A DNA stretch of 64,000 nt from Novipirellula caenicola (GTDB lineage: Bacteria; Planctomycetota; Planctomycetia; Pirellulales; Pirellulaceae). The notes under the pieces were generated by a model. The model ran no database searches. It had not been told where the DNA came from and saw nothing but the letters and a program-made list of their open reading frames with translations. A program made the position numbers and the translations under genes. Location of the stretch: assembly GCF_039545035.1 (NCBI RefSeq), contig NZ_BAABRO010000004.1, positions 372,001 to 436,000 of the forward strand. Direction: 5' to 3'. This document shows, in pieces, positions 16,151 through 24,879 of this stretch. The first letter of the stretch is position 1. Each line of letters opens with the position of its first letter.

Positions 16151-17470
16151 TTAGAACTGTAGCTGGCCACCGAAGTGAATGCCTTGGGCCCAGTAGTCAG
16201 TTTCGACAAATCGATATTGCGGGCGACGGGAACCGGTGACGGGTGTGCTGGGTTCAGGAATCAGATTCGAGTTTACGGTGGGGTCGATTTGATCCCCAGC
16301 GCGGACGACGTTGGGAAAATAGAGCAGCGAATATCCGACCGTTGCATGTAACCAGCTGGTGACGCGAACGCCTAGCGTTACGCCAAGCTCGGGGATCATC
16401 GTAAACTCATCCTCGCGATACGAACCAATGTTGCTGGTTTGGGTCAGCAGTCCTCCAGGATAACTTTCGGCGACGCCATTGTCCGTGAGGGTGGTGGAGC
16501 CCGAGATATTGACTCGCTGGCTGTTCGTACCGACGGCGACTCGCATCGTTGATTCTAACCAGGCGCGGTCGAATGTCGCTTGGTGGATCATGCCTAGCTG
16601 CAGTCCATTGAACCGGTTCTCGGTATGAAATTGTTCGCTTCGAACGGTCGTGTCCGGTTCACCAACGACTTGGGACGACAGTGATTCCGAGAATGACAAT
16701 CGGTCTTCGAGTTGAAGATTGCGATAGCCAATGATCCAGTCGACTCGGTCGGGTTCGCCACTGTTGTACCCCATATAGGTCGGCATCAAGGCGGCTCGTA
16801 CATTGACCATCGCCGATTGCAGGTCCGTATCCGAGTCGATTCGCAGTGCTCCACTGACAACATTCCCGTAGGAAACCAATTGAGCAGCTTCGCGGTTGGT
16901 GGTCGTGTCAAAAAAGGGCCGCGCCAAGATCGGCGTCCCATCGCCTGCGGCGGCGTAGGAATCGCCATCGCCGAATAGACCAAAGTATTCGCCTTCGATT
17001 GCAAACGAGCCTTGCGGGGTGATCCAAAATCCGGCTCTGCCACGAAACCCACTGTGTCCGCCGTCGTTGAGTTCACCATTGCCAAACAGCACTGTGGTGC
17101 CTGATTCGCCCAGGATTCCTGCGCTGGCTTGTGGCGTGCCATCGGGGCTGGTCGTTGCCAACGGAGGCGTATCCATCCCCGAGGCTTCCCAGTACAGATA
17201 TTCGCCGCGAATCCATAGACGGTCGGCAATTCGCTGCTGCATGTTCGGCACAAACCCGCCGACCGAAGGGAACGACAACAAATTGCCGCCGCTGAACGAA
17301 CTGCCCGCCCCCGCCGACGCCTGAGCCGAATAGGGATCAAACGAACCGGAGTTGTTGACGATCACGTTCGGTCCTGACGAAATCACTCCCTGCGCTGCAA
17401 CCGTTCCGGTCGCAATCGGGGCAAACCAAGACAACGTCATCCATGCAATAATCAACCACCGACAGGACAC
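16151..17470 (-). CDS. BBP7-type outer-membrane beta-barrel protein
   Basis: 439 residues from GTG 17470, which has GGAG nine bases upstream. A signal peptide (MSCRWLIIAWMTLSWFAPIATG, cut after VAAQ) is followed by a Gly/Ser-rich stretch, then DRLWIRGEYLYWEASGMDTP, the opening strand typical of planctomycete BBP7 barrel proteins. Alternating polar/aromatic strands continue to a C-terminal Phe (HFGGQLQF), as in proteins handled by the Bam machinery. Members are outer-membrane barrels of unknown transport or structural function. Separated from the upstream metzincin-like gene by 112 bp on the same strand, it could be co-transcribed, though its own strong ribosome site suggests independent expression. 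Confidence 0.88.
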   Translation of the reverse strand: MSCRWLIIAWMTLSWFAPIATGTVAAQGVISSGPNVIVNNSGSFDPYSAQASAGAGSSFSGGNLLSFPSVGGFVPNMQQRIADRLWIRGEYLYWEASGMDTPPLATTSPDGTPQASAGILGESGTTVLFGNGELNDGGHSGFRGRAGFWITPQGSFAIEGEYFGLFGDGDSYAAAGDGTPILARPFFDTTTNREAAQLVSYGNVVSGALRIDSDTDLQSAMVNVRAALMPTYMGYNSGEPDRVDWIIGYRNLQLEDRLSFSESLSSQVVGEPDTTVRSEQFHTENRFNGLQLGMIHQATFDRAWLESTMRVAVGTNSQRVNISGSTTLTDNGVAESYPGGLLTQTSNIGSYREDEFTMIPELGVTLGVRVTSWLHATVGYSLLYFPNVVRAGDQIDPTVNSNLIPEPSTPVTGSRRPQYRFVETDYWAQGIHFGGQLQF

Positions 17471-17477
17471 AGAGACA

Positions 17478-17485
17478 AACTCCTT
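17478..17485 (-). promoter_or_regulatory. Ribosome binding site for GTG start of BBP7 gene
   Basis: The minus strand reads AAGGAG ending at plus position 17480, nine bases before GTG 17470. It is one of the clearest Shine-Dalgarno sites in the window and selects the GTG over the ATG ten codons downstream. Confidence 0.65.
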
Positions 17486-17582
17486 TTTCCGGAAATTTAT
17501 CCAGATTTTCTAAAGTAAGATGCAGTCTCGGCTGACAGTCCTTCATTTTTGCGTCGGAAGTCAAGACGAATCGCCCTGGTTT

Positions 17583-19403
17583 CTAGCGGACGACAGCTTC
17601 TCCGCTACTTTGGGCGAGCTCTCTACCTTCGCCACGGATCGGCTCAAGCGTGATGCGGTGAAAACGGTAGCGGCAATCGTAACTTCCCAACATCAACGCT
17701 TGATCGTTCGGAGTCGCCCAGTAATCCGAGAGCGACAAACGCGAGGCATCCCCTTGCCAATCCACGATCCGATGTCCATCGACCGACATCTGCACTCGCT
17801 CACCTCGCACCTCCACGACCACTTGTGACATTTGGTTCTGTTTGAACAAGTTGCCCGAGAACGTGGTTTCGTTGCCCACATTCTTGTTGTCGATGTTCTC
17901 GATCGCAGACTTGGCAACCCCCGTTTTGCCATAATTAAATAAGGCTACGAATCGCTTGTCACTCGCCTTCAATCCAAACAACAAGGCATCAGGCGGATCC
18001 AAAGGTTCCACGATCGCGACGATTCGATACTCGGTTGGCGGCGTGAAAGGCACTTCGATACGGACGCCATAACCTTTGCTGCTTTCCAGTTTGCCATCGC
18101 GTTTTGACCATTGGCCGGTGGTAAACGCTTTCGTGGGATCGACGAATGACAGCAAATCGACTGCGTTCTCTGGAAACGAGTCGATGACCTTTGATTTCTG
18201 AGAACTGTCCGGGGTCACGGACGCGCGTGCCTGAAAAAGATCATCCGACAGCGTTCGCGGCAGCGGATTCTGATTCGCTTCGGATCTTACTTGTAGATAC
18301 CCCCAGATCTCAGCGGTTTCACCCGAATGGAGTTCGGCATCGACGCGATAGCTGATGGGGATCTCACGGTCAAAACGCCCAAGCGAAACCGTTTTTGGCT
18401 GTGCGATGGAAATGACGGTAGGCACATCGATCCAAGGTGCGTCGATTGCCGTTTGATAGCGAACGCGAAGCGATTTGACGTTCGCGTCCTCGGGCCAATC
18501 CAACTTCAGTGCGACTTCTTGGTTGGGCGCGGGAACCATCGGCTCGGGAATCGCGCGGAAACGTGTAAACAGTTCACCTGCTAACGACGGTTCGTCGCCT
18601 TGGTTCTCGAGTGACTCTGGGGACGCCGGCTCCCATCCCATCCGACTTTTCTGGTCTTTGTCGATCCATGATTCGCTAATCCAACCGCGGTATTGTCCCA
18701 TGCTCATCACCGATCCATTGCCGGGTTCGGGGTGTGGCAAGCCAACGGTATGACCACAGCCTTCGTGATAGACCACGCAATCGGTTCCGCGATAGGGCAC
18801 CCGCCATCCATCGCCGCTGACCAATCCCCAGCCGACGCCGCGGTTGGCAAGATAAGCGGCTCTGGCACCACCCGAAGTTGCACCGGGAAAGTGCTGGCCT
18901 TGGTTTAAGTTGCCTTCAAAAACCAAATTTCCGCCCTCAGGGTGCAAGCGATAGAAGTCGTCCAGCGGTCGCCAATTGATTTCGCTCAGCACAAGCAGGA
19001 TTGGAAACGCGTCTCGGTCTTCGGGATTGTCCTGTGCGAATGCCAGCGTCCGATCGACTTCGCTTAACGTGCGGAAGTAAATTTTGTTTGCGTCCCCTTC
19101 GCGAAGCGTTTCGGTCGTGCTCTTTGACACAAACGGTTCGGGGTGGACGACTATCGTCAATTTGGATTGATCGCCAAACTCGCGAGCGTGGAACTGTTCC
19201 AAGCGGCGGGCATAGTACTGGACACGATCCTTCCAATCAGGCAACGCTTGACGATCTGCAGGGACGAAGTAGACCATCGTGACTTCGATCTTGCTGGTAT
19301 CGTACTTTCCGTCCCACGTGGTTGTCCCCCCATACGCCGGAAGCACGGACGCCAGGGTAAGTAGAAAAATAAAACAGAATTTCGCTGGATGGGATGACAT
19401 CAT
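17583..19403 (-). CDS. Secreted metzincin-like metalloprotease homologue with atypical zinc motif
   Basis: The 606-residue product has a signal peptide (residues 1-26, ending AYGG). The core carries YHEGCGHTVGLPHPEP: H213, E214, H218, G221 and H224. The spacing HExxxHxxGxxH has one residue more than the canonical metzincin HExxHxxGxxH, while the rest matches, including a Met-turn-like SVMSMGQY about ten residues on. A C-terminal half with beta-sandwich character follows, ending in a LamG/DUF1080-like stretch (VQMSVDGHRIVDW, about 555-567). It is probably periplasmic or secreted and may bind zinc; the substrate is unknown. Two tandem ATGs begin the frame; the outer one is used here. No Shine-Dalgarno is evident. 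Confidence 0.85.
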   Translation of the reverse strand: MMSSHPAKFCFIFLLTLASVLPAYGGTTTWDGKYDTSKIEVTMVYFVPADRQALPDWKDRVQYYARRLEQFHAREFGDQSKLTIVVHPEPFVSKSTTETLREGDANKIYFRTLSEVDRTLAFAQDNPEDRDAFPILLVLSEINWRPLDDFYRLHPEGGNLVFEGNLNQGQHFPGATSGGARAAYLANRGVGWGLVSGDGWRVPYRGTDCVVYHEGCGHTVGLPHPEPGNGSVMSMGQYRGWISESWIDKDQKSRMGWEPASPESLENQGDEPSLAGELFTRFRAIPEPMVPAPNQEVALKLDWPEDANVKSLRVRYQTAIDAPWIDVPTVISIAQPKTVSLGRFDREIPISYRVDAELHSGETAEIWGYLQVRSEANQNPLPRTLSDDLFQARASVTPDSSQKSKVIDSFPENAVDLLSFVDPTKAFTTGQWSKRDGKLESSKGYGVRIEVPFTPPTEYRIVAIVEPLDPPDALLFGLKASDKRFVALFNYGKTGVAKSAIENIDNKNVGNETTFSGNLFKQNQMSQVVVEVRGERVQMSVDGHRIVDWQGDASRLSLSDYWATPNDQALMLGSYDCRYRFHRITLEPIRGEGRELAQSSGEAVVR

Positions 19404-19664
19404 TTTGGGTCAATCGCGAGGTAGGAAGGCTCCGACGTGGCGGGCCAAGCGGCATGGTAGGACGGGCGTGGCGGGCCGGGGTTAGCGGGGTAAGGCAAGC
19501 GTGCCAGCGTCCGCCGCCGTTGGCCTGCGTGGCCAATATACTAAAACGATGCCGATTTTTGTGACCGCCAGCCATTTTTGGATGCAATGGTTTCGCAGCC
19601 CCCATGCGTCAGCGGCAGAAAGAGCCCCCGATCATCCGCGCACCCACCGCTACAAACACACGGT
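19404..19664. other. Intergenic region between metzincin-like gene and TolC-like gene
   Basis: 261 bp. GTGGCGGGCC occurs twice, 35 bp apart (19437 and 19471), in a G-rich stretch. No ORF, terminator or promoter is convincing. The metzincin-like gene's promoter should lie here. Confidence 0.35.
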
Positions 19665-21581
19665 CTACGACGCGTCGACCGGTTCGCTGGACGACTCGAT
19701 CAGAGGCTCGGCCAACAGGACCGGCGAGGTCGATTCGTCGACCAAGAAAAGATTGGCGGTCTGCAAGAGCGTTCCTTTTTCAAATTGAACGTTCTTGGCC
19801 GCCACGGTGTATTCGACCATCGACAAAAAGTATCGCGATTGAGCCTCGGTGACGCGTCGCTGCGCATCGAGCAATTGCTCGAGGTTGACCGGCAACCCAG
19901 CAGCACGATTCGCCTCGAGGATCTGCAGTGCATCGCGTGCAGCGAGATAGCGGTTCAGATTGGTTTCCATCTGCGTGAACGCACGGTCGCTTTCGCCAAC
20001 CACCGCGGCAAGATCGTGTAGAATCTGCCGTTCCTGTTCTTCGAGCACCGCGACTTCGCGTGCCAATTGCGACTTGGCATGGCGAACCGCCAAGTAGCCT
20101 TGTCGAAACCCAACGGGCAGCTTCAGCTCCAAACTTGCCTCGTACTCTTGATAGTCCAGCGTTCCAAGTTGTTTGAACGCCGAGTTATCGCCCGCCAGAT
20201 CTTGATCCAATCCTCGGACGCGGTAGATCGTCACTAGATCGAGTGTCGGCATCAAAAAGTTCTTGGCGGCGAGGGCTTCCATCTCACGTCGTTTGACAAG
20301 CAATCGCTGTTGCTGCAGCTCACTGCGGAGCCGAATAGCTTCAATGGAAATCGAGTCCCAATCGAACGTCATCGGTGCATTGAGCGGTTCGTCATTGGGA
20401 CGAATCAGAGCGTCATCGCTGAGCGGCAACCCGATCAACAATCTCAGTCGTCGCTCGGACGCCAACACACCACCTTGGCCTGCGAACGTGCCTCCGGATG
20501 TCGAGTTGTTGACCTGAGTTCGCTGGATCAACTTGCCCGCCACCGCATCCTGCAATTCGCTTTGGAAACGAAAGTACTGTTCGCGTGCAAACGCTTCGCT
20601 GGCGCCAGCTTTTCGATTACTTGACTTCTGAGCCTCGTAATTTTGCCAGGTTTCGCGGCTCCGTTCGAGAGCATCACGTTTGGAATCGAGGTCGCGATAG
20701 GCGAAATACAAATCCCAGTAGGCATTGATCACGTTGCTAATGTAATCGCGAGCCCCTTGGCGAAATTTTGCCGAGGTGATGTCATCGTTAACTTTCGCGA
20801 TCAGAACGCCTGCATAAATCCCAGGCTGTGCCGCGGGACCGGCGATACGATTGAATTGCAGCCCGCCACCTTGCATCAATGGTTGCCGCATCTCGGCATG
20901 GATCTGACTCTGCCAAGCACTGTCGGTCAGATTGCCGGTGGCATTGTTGGCGTCGTAGTCGATGACATTACGAACGGCAAATTCGGCGCCGGTCGCGGTC
21001 CGCTTGGACAACTGAAAGACATAGTCGTGCGTGTCTTGCTTAAACGCGTTGGCACCGCCACCAAAGAAACGGTTGTTGAATCGGCGGTCGTTGTTCTGCC
21101 ATTTGCCAAGCGCATAGAACTGAGCATCATAGGCAGCCAACGCCGATTCGATGCTGGTTTGCGGATCCAATTCGGCGAGCGATTTCGTTTGATCGGTGAC
21201 GACGGTTTGCGGAGCCCGCAGGATCGTCGCCCCCAAATCTCGCATCACTTGCGAGTGCTGCAGCGCCGTGTGGATCGTTTCTTGCAACGACATGTCACGA
21301 TATTGCAGCGTGGCGAAATCGTCGATCGAGCGTACCGTCCGGGGCGCGGCCGAGACGTCCGGAAACGTCACCGCAGGGGCTCCGGCATCGACCATCTGCA
21401 TGATCGCATCGATCGAGGAGGTGTCGTTATAAACCGTCTCGGAAAAATTGCGGTGAGTTTGGCAACCGACCGCCGTGATCACGCCAATCGCGCACGCCAG
21501 CATCGTCAACACGAGCGGCCGCAACGGGCCACCTCGCCTTGTAAATGCAATGCCGTCGGTGCGTGTGGGACGTCGCAGCAC
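19665..21581 (-). CDS. TolC-family outer-membrane efflux lipoprotein
   Basis: About 638 residues from GTG 21581. The open frame continues to 21716 (ATG 21671 also possible), but those starts would give an implausibly long n-region. A lipoprotein signal LVLTMLACAIGVITAVGC provides the acylated Cys. The rest shows the TolC two-repeat architecture: long Ala/Gln/Glu/Arg-rich helices (for example YISNVINAYWDLYFAYRDLD and REVAVLEEQERQILHDLAAV) separated by short beta segments such as QTHDYVFQLSKRTATGAEF. TolC proteins form the trimeric outer-membrane exit duct for type I secretion or RND/MFS efflux systems. The gene is divergent from the adaptor genes at 21774-27095, and the set probably forms one export apparatus. 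Start assignment is uncertain. Confidence 0.88.
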   Translation of the reverse strand: MLRRPTRTDGIAFTRRGGPLRPLVLTMLACAIGVITAVGCQTHRNFSETVYNDTSSIDAIMQMVDAGAPAVTFPDVSAAPRTVRSIDDFATLQYRDMSLQETIHTALQHSQVMRDLGATILRAPQTVVTDQTKSLAELDPQTSIESALAAYDAQFYALGKWQNNDRRFNNRFFGGGANAFKQDTHDYVFQLSKRTATGAEFAVRNVIDYDANNATGNLTDSAWQSQIHAEMRQPLMQGGGLQFNRIAGPAAQPGIYAGVLIAKVNDDITSAKFRQGARDYISNVINAYWDLYFAYRDLDSKRDALERSRETWQNYEAQKSSNRKAGASEAFAREQYFRFQSELQDAVAGKLIQRTQVNNSTSGGTFAGQGGVLASERRLRLLIGLPLSDDALIRPNDEPLNAPMTFDWDSISIEAIRLRSELQQQRLLVKRREMEALAAKNFLMPTLDLVTIYRVRGLDQDLAGDNSAFKQLGTLDYQEYEASLELKLPVGFRQGYLAVRHAKSQLAREVAVLEEQERQILHDLAAVVGESDRAFTQMETNLNRYLAARDALQILEANRAAGLPVNLEQLLDAQRRVTEAQSRYFLSMVEYTVAAKNVQFEKGTLLQTANLFLVDESTSPVLLAEPLIESSSEPVDAS

Positions 21582-21773
21582 TTTGTTTTCCGTTACTCGT
21601 TTGGTGCGAGGGAGGCAGATTCCCCGCAGATTCGGACCAATCCGTACAATTACCCTTATTCGTACATTCATGAAGGCGAGATTGAGCGAATTCGGGATGT
21701 TTCGCGCGAACGACACAATAAGTCGCGTGAAACATCGGTTCCGGCGGCGGGAAACTCGGCACCCGTGGTTAAA
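21582..21773. promoter_or_regulatory. Divergent control region of the export module
   Basis: These 192 bp separate the TolC-like start from the adaptor operon, so both promoters must lie here. The segment 21636-21700 is comparatively A/T-rich. I cannot name a promoter with confidence. Confidence 0.35.
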
Positions 21774-23741
21774 ATGAACACGCTGCGTCCGTCTTCAACG
21801 TCCCGACCTTTAACGTCGCTTGCCCAACGCGATCGATCCCATTTCGTCATGTCCGACCCCCTGCGTCAAACCGAGCAAACGTGGAAAGATGCGGAATCGC
21901 TGGTACGCCAAGTCGATCAATTTGCTCACGTGGTGATGCCCGCAGACAAGTTCTTCGAGCACCTTGTCGACACGACTCAGCAAACCGCAAAATCCCGCAG
22001 CGTGATCGTTTGGACGCTTCAAAACGGCGAACGCCATATCTTGGCGCGATCCGGAATCGACGTTCATCATGACACGTCATCGGATGAAGGGGACGCAGTC
22101 GATCGAGCCGACTTCACCGCCACGTCGCATTGGTTTGACGATGCGCAAACATGCATCACTGTGGCGCGGGTGACAAACGACATCGTGATTGGGATCGAGA
22201 TCCGATGGTCCGACGCAGTGGACGTCACAACCCAGCAACCTCTTTCGGAGATGTGCAAAGCGGTGCTCGAATCGGCGATGCTCGTTTTTTTGCGTCACCA
22301 AGCCGACACGCTACAGATCCATCGGAACAGGCGACAACGATGGAACCAGCTTGTTTCGCAACTCAATCGCGGCGTCGGAATCCGCGATTCATTTACCCAT
22401 GCGGCAAGAGCGATCGCGAGCTATGTCGGTTCCGACCGGGTCAGCATTCTTCACAATCGCACCGGCAAACCGACATCGAGTTTTCGATTGGTTGCGTGTT
22501 CAATCAGCAGGAATGTCGATCGTCGCAGTCGACTTGCACGACGGATGCAAGACCTTGCCGCACAGGCCGCGAGTTACGGCAAGCCAATCGAGTTCGTGGT
22601 GGGGCGTGGCGACACCATCCCCGATCCGCTGCGTGAAACGCTTGATGCCTATTTGATCGAATCGGGATCTCGTGCGATTGCAATCGAAACGATTCCGCTA
22701 AACGGCCGTGCCGATTCCGCTGTGATCCTGTGTGAGCAGTTTACGTTGTCTTCGCACGCCGAACATGGCACGTTTGCCGATTTGCGTGATGTCGTCAGTG
22801 CCGCATTGACGCAATCGCTTCACCGTGACGCAGCCAGTCTGCGTTCGCAGATCGATCGGTGGCCTCAAATCCCATTCTCCCAAAAAGCGATAGTCGCGGC
22901 GATCATCGTTGCGACTGCGGTCCTGTTGATGACGCTCGTTCATGTTGATTTTTGGATCCCCGCGCAAGGACGCGTCGTTGCCAAGCAACGCCAAAGTGTC
23001 TACGCCCCGGCAGATGGCGTGGTGATCGAACTGCCGGTCGACAACGGTTCCTCGGTGAAACAGGGACAGACGTTGGTCGTGATACGCAGCCACGACTTGG
23101 ATACAAAACAAAAACAGATCGAAGGCGAAATCGCCGCGTTGCAAACGAGTTTGGCAGCGATCGTCGCAGGACGAGGATCATCCGCAAGTGATATTCGCGA
23201 TCAAACCCGTTCAACAACGGAACAGGTGCTGAAGTCAAAAATCGAAGGTCTGCTGCTGCAACTCGATTTGGTGATGGCACAACAACAAGCGTTGGTCGTG
23301 CCAAGTCCGATCACCGGCAAGGTCGATCATTGGAACATGCGAGAAAATTTGGCATCACGTCCGATCACTCGTGGGCAATTCCTCGCTGAGGTTCATTCAC
23401 CTGACGCAGGCTGGGAACTCGAGATTGAAGTGAGCGATTCGGATAGCGGTTATCTATTCCAATTGGATCGCGACGGCCATCGTCGTTGCCGATTTTCACT
23501 GCGGTCGAATCCGCAGGACGTTTACGAAGCGGAACTGACACAGCTTGACCGCGTGACACAGCTCAGTGATCTAGGCGATTGGGTGATCAAGGGGATCGTT
23601 CGCCCCGAAGCCCCCAATCCCACCTCGATCGATTCGCTGCGAACGGGAGCGACGGCACGAGTGGAAATATGGACGGGGCGGCGGCCGATCGGGTTTGTTT
23701 GGTTTCGTGGCTTTCTGCAGTGGTGGCGGACAGCGATCTAG
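21774..23741 (+). CDS. GAF-domain membrane fusion (HlyD-like) adaptor
   Basis: 655 residues from ATG 21774, or 630 from ATG 21849 (MSDPLRQTEQ); neither has a strong Shine-Dalgarno. The frame is open 1.1 kb further upstream only because it shadows the divergent TolC-like gene. Residues about 35-195 and 200-365 resemble two GAF-type sensor domains. A transmembrane helix follows (AIVAAIIVATAVLLMTLV), then the periplasmic adaptor: a lipoyl-like strand QSVYAPADGVVIELPVDNGS, a short coiled-coil hairpin and beta-barrel elements. HlyD/MFP adaptors bridge an inner-membrane pump and TolC. Cytoplasmic GAF domains on an adaptor are unusual and suggest ligand-gated assembly. It is followed 43 bp on by a second adaptor gene. 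Confidence 0.85.
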   Translation: MNTLRPSSTSRPLTSLAQRDRSHFVMSDPLRQTEQTWKDAESLVRQVDQFAHVVMPADKFFEHLVDTTQQTAKSRSVIVWTLQNGERHILARSGIDVHHDTSSDEGDAVDRADFTATSHWFDDAQTCITVARVTNDIVIGIEIRWSDAVDVTTQQPLSEMCKAVLESAMLVFLRHQADTLQIHRNRRQRWNQLVSQLNRGVGIRDSFTHAARAIASYVGSDRVSILHNRTGKPTSSFRLVACSISRNVDRRSRLARRMQDLAAQAASYGKPIEFVVGRGDTIPDPLRETLDAYLIESGSRAIAIETIPLNGRADSAVILCEQFTLSSHAEHGTFADLRDVVSAALTQSLHRDAASLRSQIDRWPQIPFSQKAIVAAIIVATAVLLMTLVHVDFWIPAQGRVVAKQRQSVYAPADGVVIELPVDNGSSVKQGQTLVVIRSHDLDTKQKQIEGEIAALQTSLAAIVAGRGSSASDIRDQTRSTTEQVLKSKIEGLLLQLDLVMAQQQALVVPSPITGKVDHWNMRENLASRPITRGQFLAEVHSPDAGWELEIEVSDSDSGYLFQLDRDGHRRCRFSLRSNPQDVYEAELTQLDRVTQLSDLGDWVIKGIVRPEAPNPTSIDSLRTGATARVEIWTGRRPIGFVWFRGFLQWWRTAI

Positions 23742-23784
23742 AAAGTATTTTTTGTAGCGTCGCTGCAGACGCAAGAGGATTTTG

Positions 23785-24879
23785 ATGATGAACCGTTTTC
23801 ACACATTGGCCGCGTCGCTGACGATCTTGGCGATTGCAATGTGCACCACTCCGTTGCGTGCCGAATCCGATCCGCTGCAGATCCGCGACCTGATCGTGGT
23901 CGTGATCGACGAGGTTCAAGTACCGGCACTGGAAACCGGAGCGATTGACACCTTGTCGGTTCACGAGGGGATGACGGTCAAGCGTGGTGATGTTCTTGCC
24001 ATTCTTGATCGTCGACGAGCCGAACTGCAGCAGCGGCTCGCAAAAATCCAACTGGAAATCGCAACCGCCAAAGCAGACGATCCATCGATCGTCGCGCTGG
24101 CAGAAAAGGCGTATCGGCGACAACAACAAATCAGTAAACAGCAGACCGTTGATGTCACGATTGCAAAACAAAAGGCGAGCAACGAACTGAGTGTGTTGGC
24201 CGCAACCAAAGCCGAAGCGGTTGCGAAAAACGAATTGGCTCGTGCCGTCGATGCTCGCAAACGTTATATCGATAGCGTATCGCAATCGGAAATCGACGGA
24301 TTGAATCTCGCCTACGAACGCGCACGACTTGAAAAGGAACAGGCCCGTTTTCAACGGCAACTTGATCAATTGAATGTCGATTCGGAAAAGCAGGCCGAGA
24401 TCGCGCAACAGATTGCCGTGAACGAGGCAGAGATTCAACTGTCGCAATCATCGCATCAACACGAAATCGAAGTACTCGAACAACAACAGCATCAACACCA
24501 AAGCGAACTGGCCAAACTCGTTTTCGATCAACACACCGTGGTCGCTCCGTTTGACGCTACCGTGGTCGAAGTGATGCGGCGGCGAGGCGATTGGGTCCGC
24601 GCCGGTGATCCGGTGGTGCGGTTGGTGGGACTGCGTCGGCTTCGAGCCGAAGGTTACGTCGACGCCGCGCTGAGAACACGATTATTGACGATTGATTCGC
24701 CCACCCTAATCCTGCACAACTCGACGGGCGAGGTGATCCAACGAACGGGAGACATCGTTTTTGTCAGCCCCGAAATTGATCCCGTCAATCAACAAGTCCG
24801 ATTGACGATCGAGTTCGAAAATCCCGATGACGTGGTGCTGCCGGGGATGCGAATGACGATGCAACTGAGGACCGAATGA
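23785..24879 (+). CDS. Periplasmic adaptor (HlyD/RND membrane fusion family)
   Basis: 364 residues from ATG 23785, with GAGG seven bases upstream; TTG 23782 is less likely. A signal peptide (about 1-28, ending TTPLRA) is followed by a lipoyl-type half-motif (GAIDTLSVHEGMTVKRGDVL), a long Gln/Glu/Lys-rich coiled coil (about 70-240), the second lipoyl half (VVAPFDATVVEVMRRRGDWV), and a C-terminal barrel with VLPGMRMTMQLR. This is the textbook MFP layout. In such adaptors the coiled coil docks to TolC tips. It overlaps the next gene by four bases (ATGA), so stoichiometric production with the PqqD/M50/HlyD fusion is likely. Confidence 0.9.
   Translation: MMNRFHTLAASLTILAIAMCTTPLRAESDPLQIRDLIVVVIDEVQVPALETGAIDTLSVHEGMTVKRGDVLAILDRRRAELQQRLAKIQLEIATAKADDPSIVALAEKAYRRQQQISKQQTVDVTIAKQKASNELSVLAATKAEAVAKNELARAVDARKRYIDSVSQSEIDGLNLAYERARLEKEQARFQRQLDQLNVDSEKQAEIAQQIAVNEAEIQLSQSSHQHEIEVLEQQQHQHQSELAKLVFDQHTVVAPFDATVVEVMRRRGDWVRAGDPVVRLVGLRRLRAEGYVDAALRTRLLTIDSPTLILHNSTGEVIQRTGDIVFVSPEIDPVNQQVRLTIEFENPDDVVLPGMRMTMQLRTE

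Noticed and set aside
20643-21773. N-terminal extension of the GAF-HlyD frame
   Set aside because: The extra 377 codons are antisense to the TolC-like gene and show no domain; the real start is at 21774 or 21849.
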